Of a stretch of DNA of 64,000 nucleotides, positions 12,271-25,021 are shown one piece after another; within the stretch, counting starts at the first letter, position 1; each line of letters starts with the position of its first letter. This stretch comes from Turnera subulata (Eukaryota; Streptophyta; Magnoliopsida; Malpighiales; Passifloraceae). Where the stretch lies: contig JAKUCV010001438.1 of the NCBI GenBank assembly GCA_028386065.3, positions 71,521-135,520 of the forward strand. Direction: 5' to 3'. The notes under the pieces are model-generated. The model did no database searches, had not been told where the DNA came from, and saw only the letters and a list, made by a program, of their open reading frames with translations. The translations under genes and the position numbers were made by a program.

Positions 12271-14910
12271 TGTGATACCCCGGGTACACTTAGGTACCTA
12301 GGGGGAATACTTATTTGATGAGATCCGGGTGTTACTTGTCCTTCGAGGACATTCTACTTAGTTGGATCGTGTATTTGGTATCTTGTGCGTGATGCTCACA
12401 TTTCATGTGTACATGATACTATGGGTTTTGGATCAGTAACATGTGCTAGTAGTGGAATGAGGATAACGGTGCACATAGGCTTGGCCTACTGTGCACAAAT
12501 GGTTTCGCGGTGACCCGATGGCACGGTTGGCCTGTTTAGGGTTACTGAGTACTCGACCTAAATAATCGGTTGATAAAGGTCGGATTATGTTGGTAATGTA
12601 TTAATTAGGTATAATTAGTACATTGGAGGCACAATTGCACAAGGGAAATACCCGTTGGCTCGAGTTGGCACGAATGGTGCACAACGGGGACACCGAGGTG
12701 TCCGTCGGTGTACAATTGGACCCGATGATGTGTAAACTCGTGATTGGCCAAACCGACCAATCAGAATGAGACGTGTGGCTCGGGAATAAGCTTCTGGTGG
12801 TTTGGGTGTGCAAGCTAGCAGGTTGGTTGCCACAAACCAATTGGATGGAAAATAAGCACGAGGTGGCAATTTAGGTGCAAGTGGCACCTAGTTGTGTGTT
12901 GGTGGCAATTGGGGTGGTGACTCACCTACTTGGGCAGGGATTAAGAGGTGAAAACAAGAACCTCTCCCTCACTCTTATCACCTAAATTCGTGGCTAGGTC
13001 CTGGAGAGAAAAGAGAGAGAGAATGAGAGAAAAGAGGGGAAAGGAGGAGAGGTGAGCCTAGGGGTTCTGCTCTCGGCCAGACAAACCCCTGGACACTAAA
13101 ATGAGGATTCCGGCCAAAATACCAGTTGGAATTGAGTGAAACCAAAGCTTATGATTAGCTAACATCTGTAGCTTTCATATGGCACCGGTTATGTAGGTTT
13201 TGGAGTAGAAATGAGAGAGTTATGGACTCTCCACATTGACTGTGCTGCGACTGTCCAGTAGCAGTCATGCTGCTTGATCCAGTGTTGGTATTAAAGGCAT
13301 ATCTGTGGCTACAGAGCTCGGATTAGGTTGTTCTATGGTGTTCAGAAAAGCGGCGACATAGGGCTACAACTCTTATGTTGAGGCCCGAACCTGGTTCAGC
13401 CGTTAAGGGCTCTAGATTGCGGGTTGAAGTTCCTGCTTGTCCAGGGCAGCTTCTGCCTGAATTGGGAAAAGATAAGTGTTGTGTAGTAGGGTTCTGTTTG
13501 ACATGGTTTGGTTGTTGTGGTCTGATTGTTATGTGTATTTGTAGGTGTTTACAGGGGACTAAGGACCAATATACCTAATGGTTCCAGAGGAAGGGAATTG
13601 GCCTAGGGATGCCTAGGTGATGGTAAGTAAATGGGTTTATGCGGGTAGTGATTGCTAGTGCACCCTTTGTTGGGCGGAAGGCCATTATGCATGATGATTG
13701 TGTGTCATTATATGTGTGATTTACTTGCTGACCAGTGCTGGCTATTGTTGTTTAATTATCTATTGAGGCCTAATCATGGCTAATCGGCTTTTGTTGGTCA
13801 ATTGTGCATAATTGCGGTGCATTGTGAGTTGTGGGTGCATGTTGATTGTGTTGTATGCTTGTGGCATACTTGCTGCCTTTGTTGGCTTGGTTGCATTGCA
13901 CTTGTTGTGCTAATGGTTGGCATGTGATTGCCTTGTGTGATTGTGCTTGTGATTGTGGTACCACTGGCCAGTTGGTTGAGGTGCACTGGTTGCACGGGTA
14001 GTGCTTGCGAGGCTTGCACGTACCATGAGATGGTGGGCACTTGTAGTAAACTTGTGTGCCACAAGATGATGGCACTGGTGCCTTGTATAGGGCTCCAGTC
14101 AGTGAGAGCGATGGCACTGACCTTGCGGAGTTAATTCCGCTTGGCTATTACAGGTGTGACACGATGTCCGCCGGGAGCTATGTGAGTTGTGGTAGCTAGA
14201 TAATCTGTATGCCTCGTACGTGGAGCTGTGGGCTATATGATATTCTGTATGCCTCATACGTGGGGCTGTGGGCTAAGGAGTAACACCTGTATATGCTACC
14301 AAACTACATAGGCTGCCTTGGGGCACATCCTACCCTAGCTGGTCGGGGGGGAGTGAGACCAGTACGTGTCGGGGACACAATGGATTGTTCCGTGGCGTGA
14401 GTGCCCGGTATTGTGCATTATTGTGTGCTGCATGACTGTGTGTTGCTCATGCCGAGCTCTGTGTGCAGTTGTAGTTGCTTTCTTGCATTTCCTGTTTACT
14501 TGCTGGGTTTTATACTCACCCCCCATATTTTCCCCCTTGCCTTGCAGGTGCGAGAATGAGTGTACGGGTAGTAGGTCGATGGGTATAGCCAAGTCAGTTT
14601 CCTTCACTGTTTAATTGTGTTAAAACACTAAAGAGGTTATGTCTTGAATTAAGAGTTAATACCCTTGTAGCAAGAATTTTATAACATTAGTGGATATGGC
14701 TTAATAAATGAGTTTTAAACAGTTAGTATCTTTTGTTGCCATTGCTATGTTGATTTTGCTTCCGTTCACGCTGCGCGTTACACTTGGTTAGTATCCCGCT
14801 AGTAAAGGCGACTAGCTTCTGTGAGAACGAGTATAGGCCTTGGGGTGCCATGTGGCACGATGTAGGTGCGCATGGTGCCTGGCCGGTCATGCTTAGGCGG
14901 GGGCGTGACA
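12271..14910 (+). repeat. 3' LTR of the non-autonomous element
   Basis: Direct repeat of 8109-10751, followed by the target duplication ACATA. The high similarity between the LTRs implies a fairly recent insertion. No precise divergence was computed. Confidence 0.93.
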
Positions 14911-14956
14911 ACATAGGACTCTATTCGAGGACGAATCGCTTTGAGGAGGGAGGGAA

Positions 14957-15832
14957 TGATGCAAATCACCTAGGCAAGCTTGGAGACTTGAGGAATGGTA
15001 CACACAAAGGCTACGCTTGAAGCGACGATGAGGAGCATGGAGACAAAGACAAGCATGGAGTTGGCAAGCTCACTTTCAGAATCAAGCCCCAAATTCGTTC
15101 TCACAAGAAATTCAAGAAGAGATGAAGAACAGGCTTGGAGAGGAGCTTAATTGCGCCAACTTGGATGTTGTTTATTTTATTTTATTTGGGCATACTATTC
15201 ACAGGATTTCTGTAGTAGTTACTGTTCGCAGGTACTGTAGCAATTACTGTTCACCGGTTACTCTAACAGTTACTGTGCACGCGTTACTGTTCATGCCTGA
15301 ATAGTAACCGCGATTTCTTTTATTTTGTTTTTATTTTTATTATTTAGTTGGGTTATTATTTGTGGGCTTTAGTTATTTAGTTGGGTTTATTACTTGTTGG
15401 GCTTAAGTTAGTCCAATAAGTTGTTGGATTAAAAGACAAAACCTAGTCCATTAGGGAGTAGCTTAGCCGATTTGGAGTAGGAATAGAAATCCAATTTTGA
15501 CATGGTTTAGGGGTGCTAGGTTTTAGTATAAATAAGATCCTTGGGTTCCATAATTAAACATGTCGATATTTTGTTGATTATTGATAATAAAGTTTGAGGT
15601 TTTCTTTAACCTTATTTCAAGTGAGATTAATTCTTTGCTTGTTTAGTTCAGGGATTGTGTTTACTTATCAGGTATTGAACTAGTTGTGGCATTTACTAGA
15701 TTTCTTGTGTTATGTTACTCTATTGTTGCTTAACCCCTTTGTTGAGTTTTGATGTGAAAGAGGTATTTTACTAAAGCTTTGGTTGGATTGATATTGATCA
15801 TTGGGACATCAATTGATTAGGAGGTGCTATCA
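14957..15832 (+). mobile_element. 3' LTR of another gypsy element (remnant)
   Basis: Upstream, 14916-14956 reads TTCGAGGACGAATC then TTTGAGGAGGGAGGG, a gypsy internal end with polypurine tract. The LTR then starts TGATGCAAATC and plausibly ends GGTGCTATCA, giving inverted ends TGATGC/GCTATCA. A TATA box (AGTATAAATAAG) lies near 15527 and AATAAAG near 15588. The non-autonomous element inserted about 40 bp in front of this LTR. No matching 5' LTR is in the window. The right boundary is approximate. Confidence 0.6.
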
Positions 15833-17316
15833 AGATTTGTTATAGTAGTGTTGCCGTATTACTAATTAAGGACTTATATGACTAATTTAAAAACTTATGG
15901 ACTAAATCGCGACGTATCATTGAAAGGGCAACATGCCACGTCACCAAAATGATGCCCGAGGTACACAATTGACACAAATTCAAAAGTACAGGTATATAAT
16001 TAACGAAAAAAAAAAGTCGGGATACATAGTTGATGAATTTGAAATAGTACGGGCACCAAATATACCATTAACCCAAGAATGAATGATGTTTCATATACCA
16101 ACAAATGACAAGTAGAATATAAAATAATATCAATAATCTATCTATATCTATACTATATATAAAAGCATGAACTACAAAAGCTGACAAATTGTCAAAATTA
16201 GTCCTATTTAATATATAAATATAATTATTTACGAATAATATATATAAATATATATTCATGAAAATTAAGAATCCTATTACAAAAAAAACTAATTCTAAAT
16301 AATATGTATCTGCATCAAAATTGAATATTTCTATTCCTATCACTATTAAAAAAACTAATTAGAACTTATTAATTTATTTTTTAACAGCCTAAGTACTAAG
16401 TAGAACCAATTAGTTAAAATAATTAATTAGATCTTATTAATTTATTTTTTAACAAACTATACACTAAATAGAAAAATTAATTAGATCTTATTAATTTATT
16501 TTTTAAACAAATTATGTACTAATTAGAACCAATTAATTATTTCTCTACAAGTAAATGGCTGAGAATCAATGTTGATGCACCATGATTGCGAAAGATGATA
16601 TTGTTGCATCAAAATTGAATATTTCTATTCTTATCCCTATTTTAAAAGCTAATTAGACCTTATTAATTTAGTTTTTTAGCAAGCTAATTACTAACTAGAA
16701 TGAATTGAGTATGACAGGTAAATGGTTGAAAATCAATATTGATTTTTTTTTTTATGCTAGAAGAGTATTCCAGTCGACTACCGGACTAATCTCTCCCCGT
16801 GGCTCGATGCGTCACCCTTGTGATATTGATGCACCACGATTGCAAATAATGACGTTGCTGAAACAAGTACCAGCCAAAGTTTTAAGGCATAAAACTCAAT
16901 CTCCATTCCGTTATACTAATAGAATTTTAGGGAATGGAGAGTGGATTACTCTTGGCGTTGGAATTAATATAGGTCTAAAATAAAAATTGTTCCAGTCGGC
17001 TCCTTATTTGTCCACTAACGTAAATATTCAATATCATATCTTGCATCTAATTTAGCCTTGATGACACTCTAGTCGCGGAAAGTCTAGCAAAAAGAAGCAA
17101 TTCAACGCACTCTTCAATTTATACAAAATGACACACAAGCCCTTTTGGTTTCTCATTGTAAAAAAGAGAGAAAAAAAATCATTAATTATTTCTGTTTATC
17201 AAGGTAAGGACTAACCAAATCTTATTTTAATTACGATGAGTAAACAATTTAAATTTAGGAAGGAATTGTTGATATTTCACTATTCTTCTTACCCAATTTG
17301 TTCATAAATAAATTAA
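15833..17316. repeat. AT-rich repeat region, possibly Helitron-derived
   Basis: No gene is seen. A Helitron-like start (TCTATACTATATATAAAAGC) begins near 16147. A block containing GCATCAAAATTGAATATTTC recurs about 294 bases apart (16312 and 16606), and a shorter AATTAG...TTATTAATTTATTTTTTAAC motif recurs about every 60-70 bases between 16350 and 16680. No Helitron 3' end was confirmed. The 92-residue open frame at 16705-16983 spans a SINE fragment and is not a gene. Confidence 0.4.
16744..16822 (-). mobile_element. 5'-truncated SINE fragment
   Basis: On the minus strand this is the 3' part of the SINE found at 47658-47857: both share CACGGGGAGAGATTAGTCCG and the following GTAGTCGACT...ATACTCTTCTAGCAT, ending in an A-tract (seen here as T's). 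It is flanked by the direct repeat ATATTGAT (16736-16743 and 16823-16830). The neighbouring repeat copy at about 16565-16590 reads across the same position without the insertion. Confidence 0.8.
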
Positions 17317-17321
17317 TTTAC

Positions 17322-20251
17322 TGAAACGCCCCGACCCGTATTTACCGTACACAGTAAACACGTGCCAGAACTGTTCTTATTACAGTAGCAGACAGTACAT
17401 ACAAAATAACATACAGTACAAGTAATCTCAAGTACAACATCCGTCACCCAAACCCGGGGACCATTATTCAAATCACAACAGCAGTAGCATAAACATACAA
17501 TACGAGATCTCGTCAAGCATATAATACGTGATACAACAACAAATAAGATAATAGTAGCGGAAGACTTAGAATGAGATGCAGCGGAGGTATGGATCCGGGG
17601 ACTGGTGAAGCAGAAACAGCGGCTGGCCGAACCACGTACCTGTACTACGAACAACTCATCTTACGGGATGAAACCCCGCAGGCGAGGGGTGAGTCCGAAG
17701 TGCTCACCGACGAAAGATAAACAGTAATATGCAGGCAACACAATACTTTCGAAGTAAAATTCCAGCAAAATCATAACAAGATACAACCAGATAAATAACT
17801 GAGCCAAGACCAAAAGAATGCTTAAATATTATCAAGTTTTATCTTCCGGGCCCTGTCACTGGACAAGCTAGGGGTCAGACCTGGTTATCAACATGTTCTG
17901 GGTGCTAGATCAATCCAGGGATCGACATCCCAAAATAGTAACCCAGGGATAGACATCCCAAAAATATAATAACGTGATAGACATCCCAAGCATAGACATG
18001 CTTAACATAAGTAACCAGATCATAGCCACCACAAAACAGTCTCTAACCTGTCAGTCATACCACTACTTCCCTAGTGACAAATAAGTCGTCAACACAACTT
18101 CCAATTATCCAATTATCTCATCAAAACAATAATTCCACAATCAATAAATCAACCACAACAGCAATAATATCACAATCAAACTCAATTGGCTCAACAGTTC
18201 AATCAGGCAAAATAATCACAGAAGAACAAACACAGTATCATGTGCGACATATCAAAGGTTATCCATCCTCACCTAGGCCGATTTCCCTACTCCTGAAAGT
18301 CCTCAAATTGTCCCAGCTTCGGTTCCTCGGAATGCTGTTCGTTATCAGCTCCTGTATTGCAAATAATAGCACATATTCACATAGGATGCACATAAATGTA
18401 AATGATGCTATACCGTAAAAAAATAAAACTAAACTGATCCGTTACGTCCCAGTGAACCCCGTTAACATCAACATTCACTAATTATTATTCCTGTGTCAAA
18501 ATTCTATACTATATTTATACCTGGTTATTATTCTGGTATTACTTTGGTAATATCTTTTTCAAAATATTTCCATAAGATTATTATGTCCATTTCTTACTTT
18601 CTTTTCCAAAAATTATAGTTATCATAAATTAATCCCTCTAGAAATTAATCGTATGTACTCATTTTCATAGTGTACACCCTTATGGGTACTTACCACAATA
18701 ATTTTGTAGTTACCTTAGTTTCCCAATATAATATATCTAAGTAACTATTCCTAAAACATAACTATATACTAGTTATATACATTTTCCAAAAATAAAATTT
18801 ATATACACATATCTAAAGATTATAAATATATACCCATGGTATCATTATTTATGTGTTACCCCTCAAAATAAGTAATTATTTATTTCCTAAAGATATGTAT
18901 TACGTTTTATCATTCTCTAGTAGAAAAATCATAATTAACAATCATATTATTACTTCTTTTTCCATTCAATTTCTTTCCCAGAGTTATTACCTATTTTCAG
19001 AAGTTCCCTCTTTTTTTTTAAATCCCAGAACTACATATATTCCTCTATTTTTATTCTTATTATCATTATTATTTTGTTTTATTTTTAAATTAATTCGGAC
19101 TGGGCCAAGGTCCAAGCTCAGCCCAAAGTGCCTAATCCAAACCCAACACCTAACTCCAACAATTAAAACTCAAAGCCCAATCCTTAGCCCCAAATTAAAT
19201 CCAACCCAATTCACACCAAGCCCAACGTCTAAAGCCCAAAACCCAAAAGAAAGCCCAGGTCCGAATGAGCAATCAGGTTTGAGCCCAGGCCAGGGACCCG
19301 TCGGGTCAACCCAGCCCGGCCACGACCCGGCTGCTGAAACGGGCGGGGAGGGGTTGTCTTCAACCTGCTGCTCACCTGAGTTGCAGGGCGGCAGCGGCGA
19401 GAAGGCGACGGGCGAGGCGTGCAGCGAGCTCGGGGAGGAAGGCAGGGTGGTCCGTCACGAGCGAGGGAGGAGGTGAAACGAGGGGGAGGCGTCGTCGGCG
19501 GGTCGTCGCGAGTGGCTCCGGTCACGCGATTGCAGACGACGGCTCCTCGGGCGGCACTACGACGACGGCGGCTGGAAAAGGAAGGAGAAGGGAGGGCGGC
19601 GCGCGCGGGAGATGCGGGTGGTGGCGCGCGGTCGACGGTGATGGTGACTGGGTGGTGGCCGGTTGTGTGGGGCTTGTGGTGGCGGTCGGAGCGGGTGGTG
19701 TTGTGTTTTGTGTTTTTTTTTTTTTTTTAATGTAATTCAGTATTATTGTAGTGAAATGTCTGGGCAGAATTTTTGTGCAGAGGGTAGGAAGGTTTCTGGT
19801 TTTTGCTTGCAAAAGCAAAGCAGAGGTAAGTGTTTCCTTTTACCAATTGATTGAAAATTTTGCAAAGTTATAGGCTGGAATGAAGGAATAAAATTCCATG
19901 GCCGACATCGTATCAATTCTTCAAATTAGTGCAGAATATTGACTATGTATTTGCATGATTGGATAGGAAATTTCTGAACCAGCAAAATGACTTAACTGCC
20001 CTTCTAACTCCTACTGTGACAAAAACTTACCCAGGGGCATAATTGTCTTTTCGCAGCCTCAAAATTCGGAAAATTCCAACTCGTCTCGGAAATTCCACAT
20101 AAATATCCGGAGTATGGAGTGAGACTCGGAATTGAAATCCGATGCTCGGTTTTCCATAAAATAATTACCAAAGATTATTTTTATTCGGTAAATTACCGTA
20201 TAAAGCTTTTACAGTCCCGGTAAAAATATAAATTTTACCCGGGCCGTTACA
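17322..20251 (-). repeat. 3' LTR of the Tekay-like element
   Basis: Direct repeat of 25022-27923. A GC-rich patch (about 19370-19700) and AT-rich stretch (18420-19090) are shared by both copies. The largest difference from the other LTR is a short indel and substitution block near 17485-17560. Open frames within it are LTR shadows. Confidence 0.95.
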
Positions 20252-20284
20252 GTCTACCCCCCCTTTCGTCCTCAAAATTCATTC
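20252..20284 (-). promoter_or_regulatory. Polypurine tract and 3' end of the Tekay-like interior
   Basis: Read on the minus strand: TTTTGAGGACGAAAGGGGGGGTAGAC directly before the LTR in two pieces, TTTTGAGGACGAA and AGGGGGGGTAGAC. This is the minus-strand counterpart of the tract at 12257-12270. Confidence 0.75.
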
Positions 20285-23200
20285 CTATTCTGTAAAGAGG
20301 TGCGGATACTGGGACCGCATGTGTTCCTCAACTTCCCATGTGGACTCGTTTGCGGAATGCTTACTCCACTTGACCTTAACCATGGGAATGGTACGGTTCC
20401 GCAACTGCCGAACTTCTCGAGCAAGAATATGTTCCGGCACTTCTGTGTAAGTAAGATCCTCTGCTACCTCAACATCCACTGGGGCAACGATGTGACTCGG
20501 ATCCGACCGATATCTCCTCAGCATGGAGACATGGAATACGTTGTGAATACGTGATAGCTCATTAGGTAGGGACAACCTGTAAGCTAGTGGTCCAATTCTC
20601 TCCACGATCTCATAAGGTCCGATATACCTTGGGCTCAGCTTCCCTCTCTTGCCGAATCTAATCACACCCTTCCAAGGTGCTACTCTGAGGAAAACCTTCT
20701 CACCAACATTGTACTCCATCTCACGTCGGTGTTTGTCGGCGTAGCTCTTCTGCCGATCTTGAGCAGCTCTCATACACTGTCTCACCGTCTGGATCTTGTC
20801 CACTGTCTGTTGGACTAATTCTGGTCCAACGATCAGTCTCATACCTTCTTCGTCCCAACACACTGGACTTCTACACTTCCTTCCATAGAGAGCCTCAAAA
20901 GGTGGCATACCAATGCTGGAATGGTAGCCGTTGTTATAAGCAAACTCTGCCAAAGGTAGATACTTATCCCAACTCCCACTGAAGTTAAGTGCACAAGCCC
21001 TCAACATATCCTCCAGTGTCTGTATAGTCCTTTCAGACTGTCCATCTGTCTGAGGATGAAAAGCAGTACTGAAGCTCAACTTGATTCCCAAAGAAGCTTG
21101 TAAACTCTTCCAGAATCGTGATGTGAATCTGGGATCTCTGTCTGAGACTATGGACTTCGGAATCCCATGTAGTCTTACAACCTCAGCAACATACTTACCC
21201 GCCAATGTATCCATGGTATCAGTTTGGCGGATAGGTAAGAAATGTGCCGATTTTGTTAATCGATCAACGATGACCCAAATAGCATCATGCTGCCTCCGAG
21301 TCATCGGTAATCCAATCACAAAATCCATAGTGATCATCTCCCACTTCCACTCTGGCACTGGCAAAGATCTCAACTTTCCTGCTGGAGCTTGATGCTCAGC
21401 TTTCACCTGTTGGCAAGTGAGACATCTTGCAACATACTCTGCTACATCCTTCTTCATCCGTGGCCACTAGAAATGACTCTTCAGGTTCTGATACATCTTG
21501 GTGCTTCCAGGATGCATCGCATAAGGCGTCATATGACCTTCCAGGATCTGACTACGCAGATTACTGACATTAGGTACACATACTCGTTTCCCAATCATCA
21601 GTGCTCCATCATCAACTATACGGAACTTGTCCTCTTTCCCACTCTTTACTCTTTCCTTAAGCTTGACCAGGTCAGGATCTCCATCTTGTAACTCAACTAT
21701 CCATCCTCTTAGATTAGACTTGACACTCATGTGTGCCAGCAAAGCTCCTGTATCATCCACTGTCAAACCGACTCCCAACTTCCTTAACTCGATAAGTGAG
21801 AACATCGAGTAATTAGTGGAAGCATCCTCTGGTTGTCTCCGGCTCAAGGCATCAGCTACCACATTGGCCTTTCCTGGGTGATACTCGATAGTACAATCAT
21901 AGTCATTAAGTAACTCAACCCAACGTCTCTGTCGTAGATTAAGCTCCTTCTGAGTCATGATGTACTTAAGACTCTTGTGATCGGTGAAAATCCGACACTT
22001 CTCTCCAAATAAGTAGTGTCTCCAAATCTTCAGAGCCAAAATCACAGCTGCCATCTCAAGATCATGCGTCGGATAATTCTTCTCATGAGTCCTCAACTGC
22101 CTAGAGGCGTAGGCAATCACCCGTCCTTCTTGCATCAGCACGGCTCCTAAACCAAGTCCCGATGCATCACAAAACAACACAAACTCAACTCCAGGCTTCG
22201 GTAATGTCAGAACCGGCGCTGTGGTCAGCTTTCTTTTGAGCTCTTCAAAACTGTGCTGACATTCCGGGCTCCAAGCAAATGCCTGTTCTTTCCTTAATAG
22301 CTTGGTCATGGGACTGGCTAATAAGGAAAAACCTTCAATGAACCTCCGATAATATCCTGCAAGTCCAAGGAAACTTCTGACTTCGGATACATTCTTAGGT
22401 GGTTCCCAATCCAACACGGCCTTTACTTTGGCAGGGTCAACCTTTATTCCATCCCCGCCTACCACATGTCCAAGGAAAGAAACTTCTCCAAGCCAAAACT
22501 CACACTTGCTGAATTTGGCATACAACTGCTTCTCCCGTAACCTTTGTAACACTATCCTCAAATGCTCTTCATGTTCCTCCTTGCTCTTGGAGTAAATAAG
22601 AATGTCGTCGATGAAGACCACAACAAACTTATCCAAGAACTCATTTAAGACCAAGTGCATCAAGCACATGAACACTGCTGGTGCATTGGTCAATCCGAAC
22701 GGTACCACTGTGAACTCAAAATGACCATACCGTGTACGGAAGGCAGTCTTCGGTATGTCCTTCTCTGCAATCCTGATCTGATGATACCCAGACCGAAGAT
22801 CAATTTTGGAAAACACAGTGGCTCCTTGCAACTGATCAAACAAATCATCAATCCTAGGCAACGGGTACTTGTTCTTAATTGTCACCTTGTTCAGCTGACG
22901 ATAGTCTACACACATCCGCAAGCTACCATCCTTCTTTTTGACAAACAGAACTGGTGCACCCCATGGTGAAGTGCTGGGTCTGATAAAACCCTTCTCTAAC
23001 AGCTCATCCAACTGCTTCTTCAGCTCCTGAAGCTCTGTTGGTGCCATCCGGTATGGAGCCATTGATATGGGCGTGACTCCTGGCATCAGGTCGATGGTAT
23101 ACTCAACCTCTCTGTCGGGTGGCAAACCTGGCAAATCATCTGGGAAAACATCAAGAAACTCCTTCACCACAGATATATCTCCCGGGGTAGGATCTCGTAC

Positions 23201-24901
23201 ATCTTCACTTGCGATGTGGTTCAACATAACATCTGGACCATGCGACTTCACTCCAGAATCCTGCATAGCAGAGATGCTACATGTGGCTGCAGCTCTCCTA
23301 ATTCCTGTTACCAAAACCTGTCGTCCACCATCGGAAATCAGCAGCACTTCCTTGGTCCGACAGTTCACCAGGGCATTATACCTCGATAACCAATCCATCC
23401 CTAGGATTATGTCAAATCCCCCCATGTTCATCACTACCAAGCGAGCTAAGAAAACCTCATCATCATAAGAAAGAAGAACATCCTTGCACACTTGTGTTAA
23501 CCTCACCACTATGCCCGCGGGTAATCTAACCCTTAACGGACTTACTAAACTCTCTTCCTTACAGCTATGTTGTATGGCAAAACTCTGAGCGATAAAAGAA
23601 TGTGTGGCACCAGGATCAATCAAAGTGTATGCAATACTACCGAAAGCTGTAAAGATACCTGCAATAACATCAGCATTCTCCGGATCATCCTCAGCCGTGA
23701 TCACAAATGCCCTCGGAACAGCTGCACTCTGGTTCATAGCTGACTGTGTCCGAGTAGGAGCAGCTCCACGTCCACGGCCTCGGCCAACTCCAGATCCACT
23801 AGGTACACTGGCCACTGATGCTTGTACAGTCTGAGCAGGAACAGGAACTTCGGATCTTCCCAACCTAGGACACGAACTCCGGTAATGCCCTACTTCATTG
23901 CACTCAAAGCATCTCACCCTAGTCAGAGGAGGTCTAGGGCGAGTGTCTCCAGATGAAGTCCCTCCAGACTGGGTCCATGAACTCCCACGATTGTTGTTGT
24001 TGTTGCTCCATCCTCGACCCTGAGATACTGGCATGGATTGAGTCTGTCCATACCCTGACCTGTTACCGGTGCTCTGGAACCTCTTGTTCTGATTCCCAAC
24101 ATTCTGTGCAGATCTCCTCTTCCGGACTTCCTCCATCTCTCTCTCGTTTCCCATCCAGATAACTTCCGCTCGAAGAGCATCTGCAAGCATATCCTGGTAT
24201 GTCTCATAAACTTTGCACCCCATAACTGTCTGGATGCAAGATCGCAAACCATCCCAGAAACGCTTGCATCTGGCTTCTGGTGTGGACACATACTCCGATG
24301 CATAGATGGACAAACGATCAAACTGGATCTCATAGTCATTCACCGACTGTCCAATCCGCTGTCGCAGGCTCAGAAATTCTCGCTTGAGCTGGTCCTGGTA
24401 GACATCGGTAACAAACTTCCTCCGGAACATCTCAGTGAACTGTGCCCAAGGCATGGTAACTGGTTTCACCATGTCACGTGTTGCCGAATCCCACCAATCC
24501 ACAGCAACATTGCGAAACATGGATGCAACATACCTAGCCCACCTGTCATCTGTGCATCTCAGCTTCAGCATCACTCGGTGAGCTTGTCGAAGCCATTCAT
24601 CAGCTGCCTGTGGGTTAGTAACCCCTGTGAAGGCATCAAGACCTAGCTTAGACAGTTTAGTGTAAACAGGATCCTCAATAGGTCCTTGGTTCTCCTGTTC
24701 ACGAGCTTCCCTGGCCTCCAGACGGGCATCCCTAGCATCCTGACGCTGTAGGATCTGCGCCATGGTGTGCATCATTTGTGTGGCGTCTGCCGGTACAACC
24801 GCGGGTACTTGTCCACCCACGACTGGTTGCGGCTGGTCGACCGATACTTGGTCGTCTTCCAAACGCTGCTCAGCATGCTGGTTTCCTCCCACCGGATCCA
24901 T
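20285..24901 (-). pseudogene. gag-pol polyprotein of the Tekay-like element, one in-frame stop
   Basis: The frame starts at ATG 24901 and runs in one phase to the stop at 20285, about 1,539 codons, interrupted only by a TAG at 21467-21469. Domains in order: retrotransposon gag ([12 protein letters not shown]), CCHC knuckle ([14 protein letters not shown]), aspartic protease ([12 protein letters not shown], with Pro where Ser is common), reverse transcriptase ([25 protein letters not shown]), RNase H ([14 protein letters not shown]), integrase HHCC finger, DDE core (MDFVIGLP, SDRDPRF, TDGQSERTIQTLEDM) and a chromodomain-like tail (VKVKWSKHSANESTWEVEE). The stop falls inside the integrase zinc finger, where family members have Trp-Trp-Pro (TGG to TAG). 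Because phase is otherwise intact this is a recently broken copy; readthrough cannot be excluded. It would supply all activities needed for retrotransposition and chromatin-targeted integration. Confidence 0.93.
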
Positions 24902-25001
24902 TCGTACCTATGTGAAGTATGCATGCATGTTATAACATGTAAGTGACCAGACTATGCACATATAGGCAACAATTAAGCACAATTATTACCCTAGAACCTA
25001 C

Positions 25002-25021
25002 TGCCTGCTCCGCTACCAAAC
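25002..25021 (-). promoter_or_regulatory. Primer-binding site of the Tekay-like element
   Basis: Next to the 5' LTR, the minus strand reads GTTTGGTAGCGGAGCAGGCA. It contains TGGTAGCGGAGCA, identical to the site of the non-autonomous element at 10756-10768 and a two-base variant of the initiator-tRNA-Met site. Confidence 0.75.

Larger units (their letters stand above)
8109..14910 (+). mobile_element. Complete non-autonomous LTR retrotransposon (LARD-like)
   Basis: Two long near-identical direct repeats (8109-10751 and 12271-14910) begin TGTGATACCCCGGG and end GGGGGCGTGACA. They are flanked by the 5-bp target duplication ACATA (8104-8108 and 14911-14915). The interior (10752-12270) is only about 1.5 kb and has no gag, protease, RT or integrase reading frame. 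It retains a primer-binding site and a polypurine tract, so the element must rely on proteins made elsewhere. Its internal 3' end (GCGGACGAAATTC then GAAGGAGGGGATGA) resembles Tekay/Del-type gypsy elements. Confidence 0.93.

Noticed and set aside
16147..17080. Complete Helitron call
   Set aside because: Only the 5'-like terminus is convincing; I found no reliable 3' hairpin plus CTRR end or AT target site.
18853..19730. Long + strand open frames (207 and 103 residues) in the Tekay-like LTR
   Set aside because: They sit wholly inside an LTR, are repeated in the other LTR, and have no recognisable domain; GC-rich sequence produces open frames by chance.
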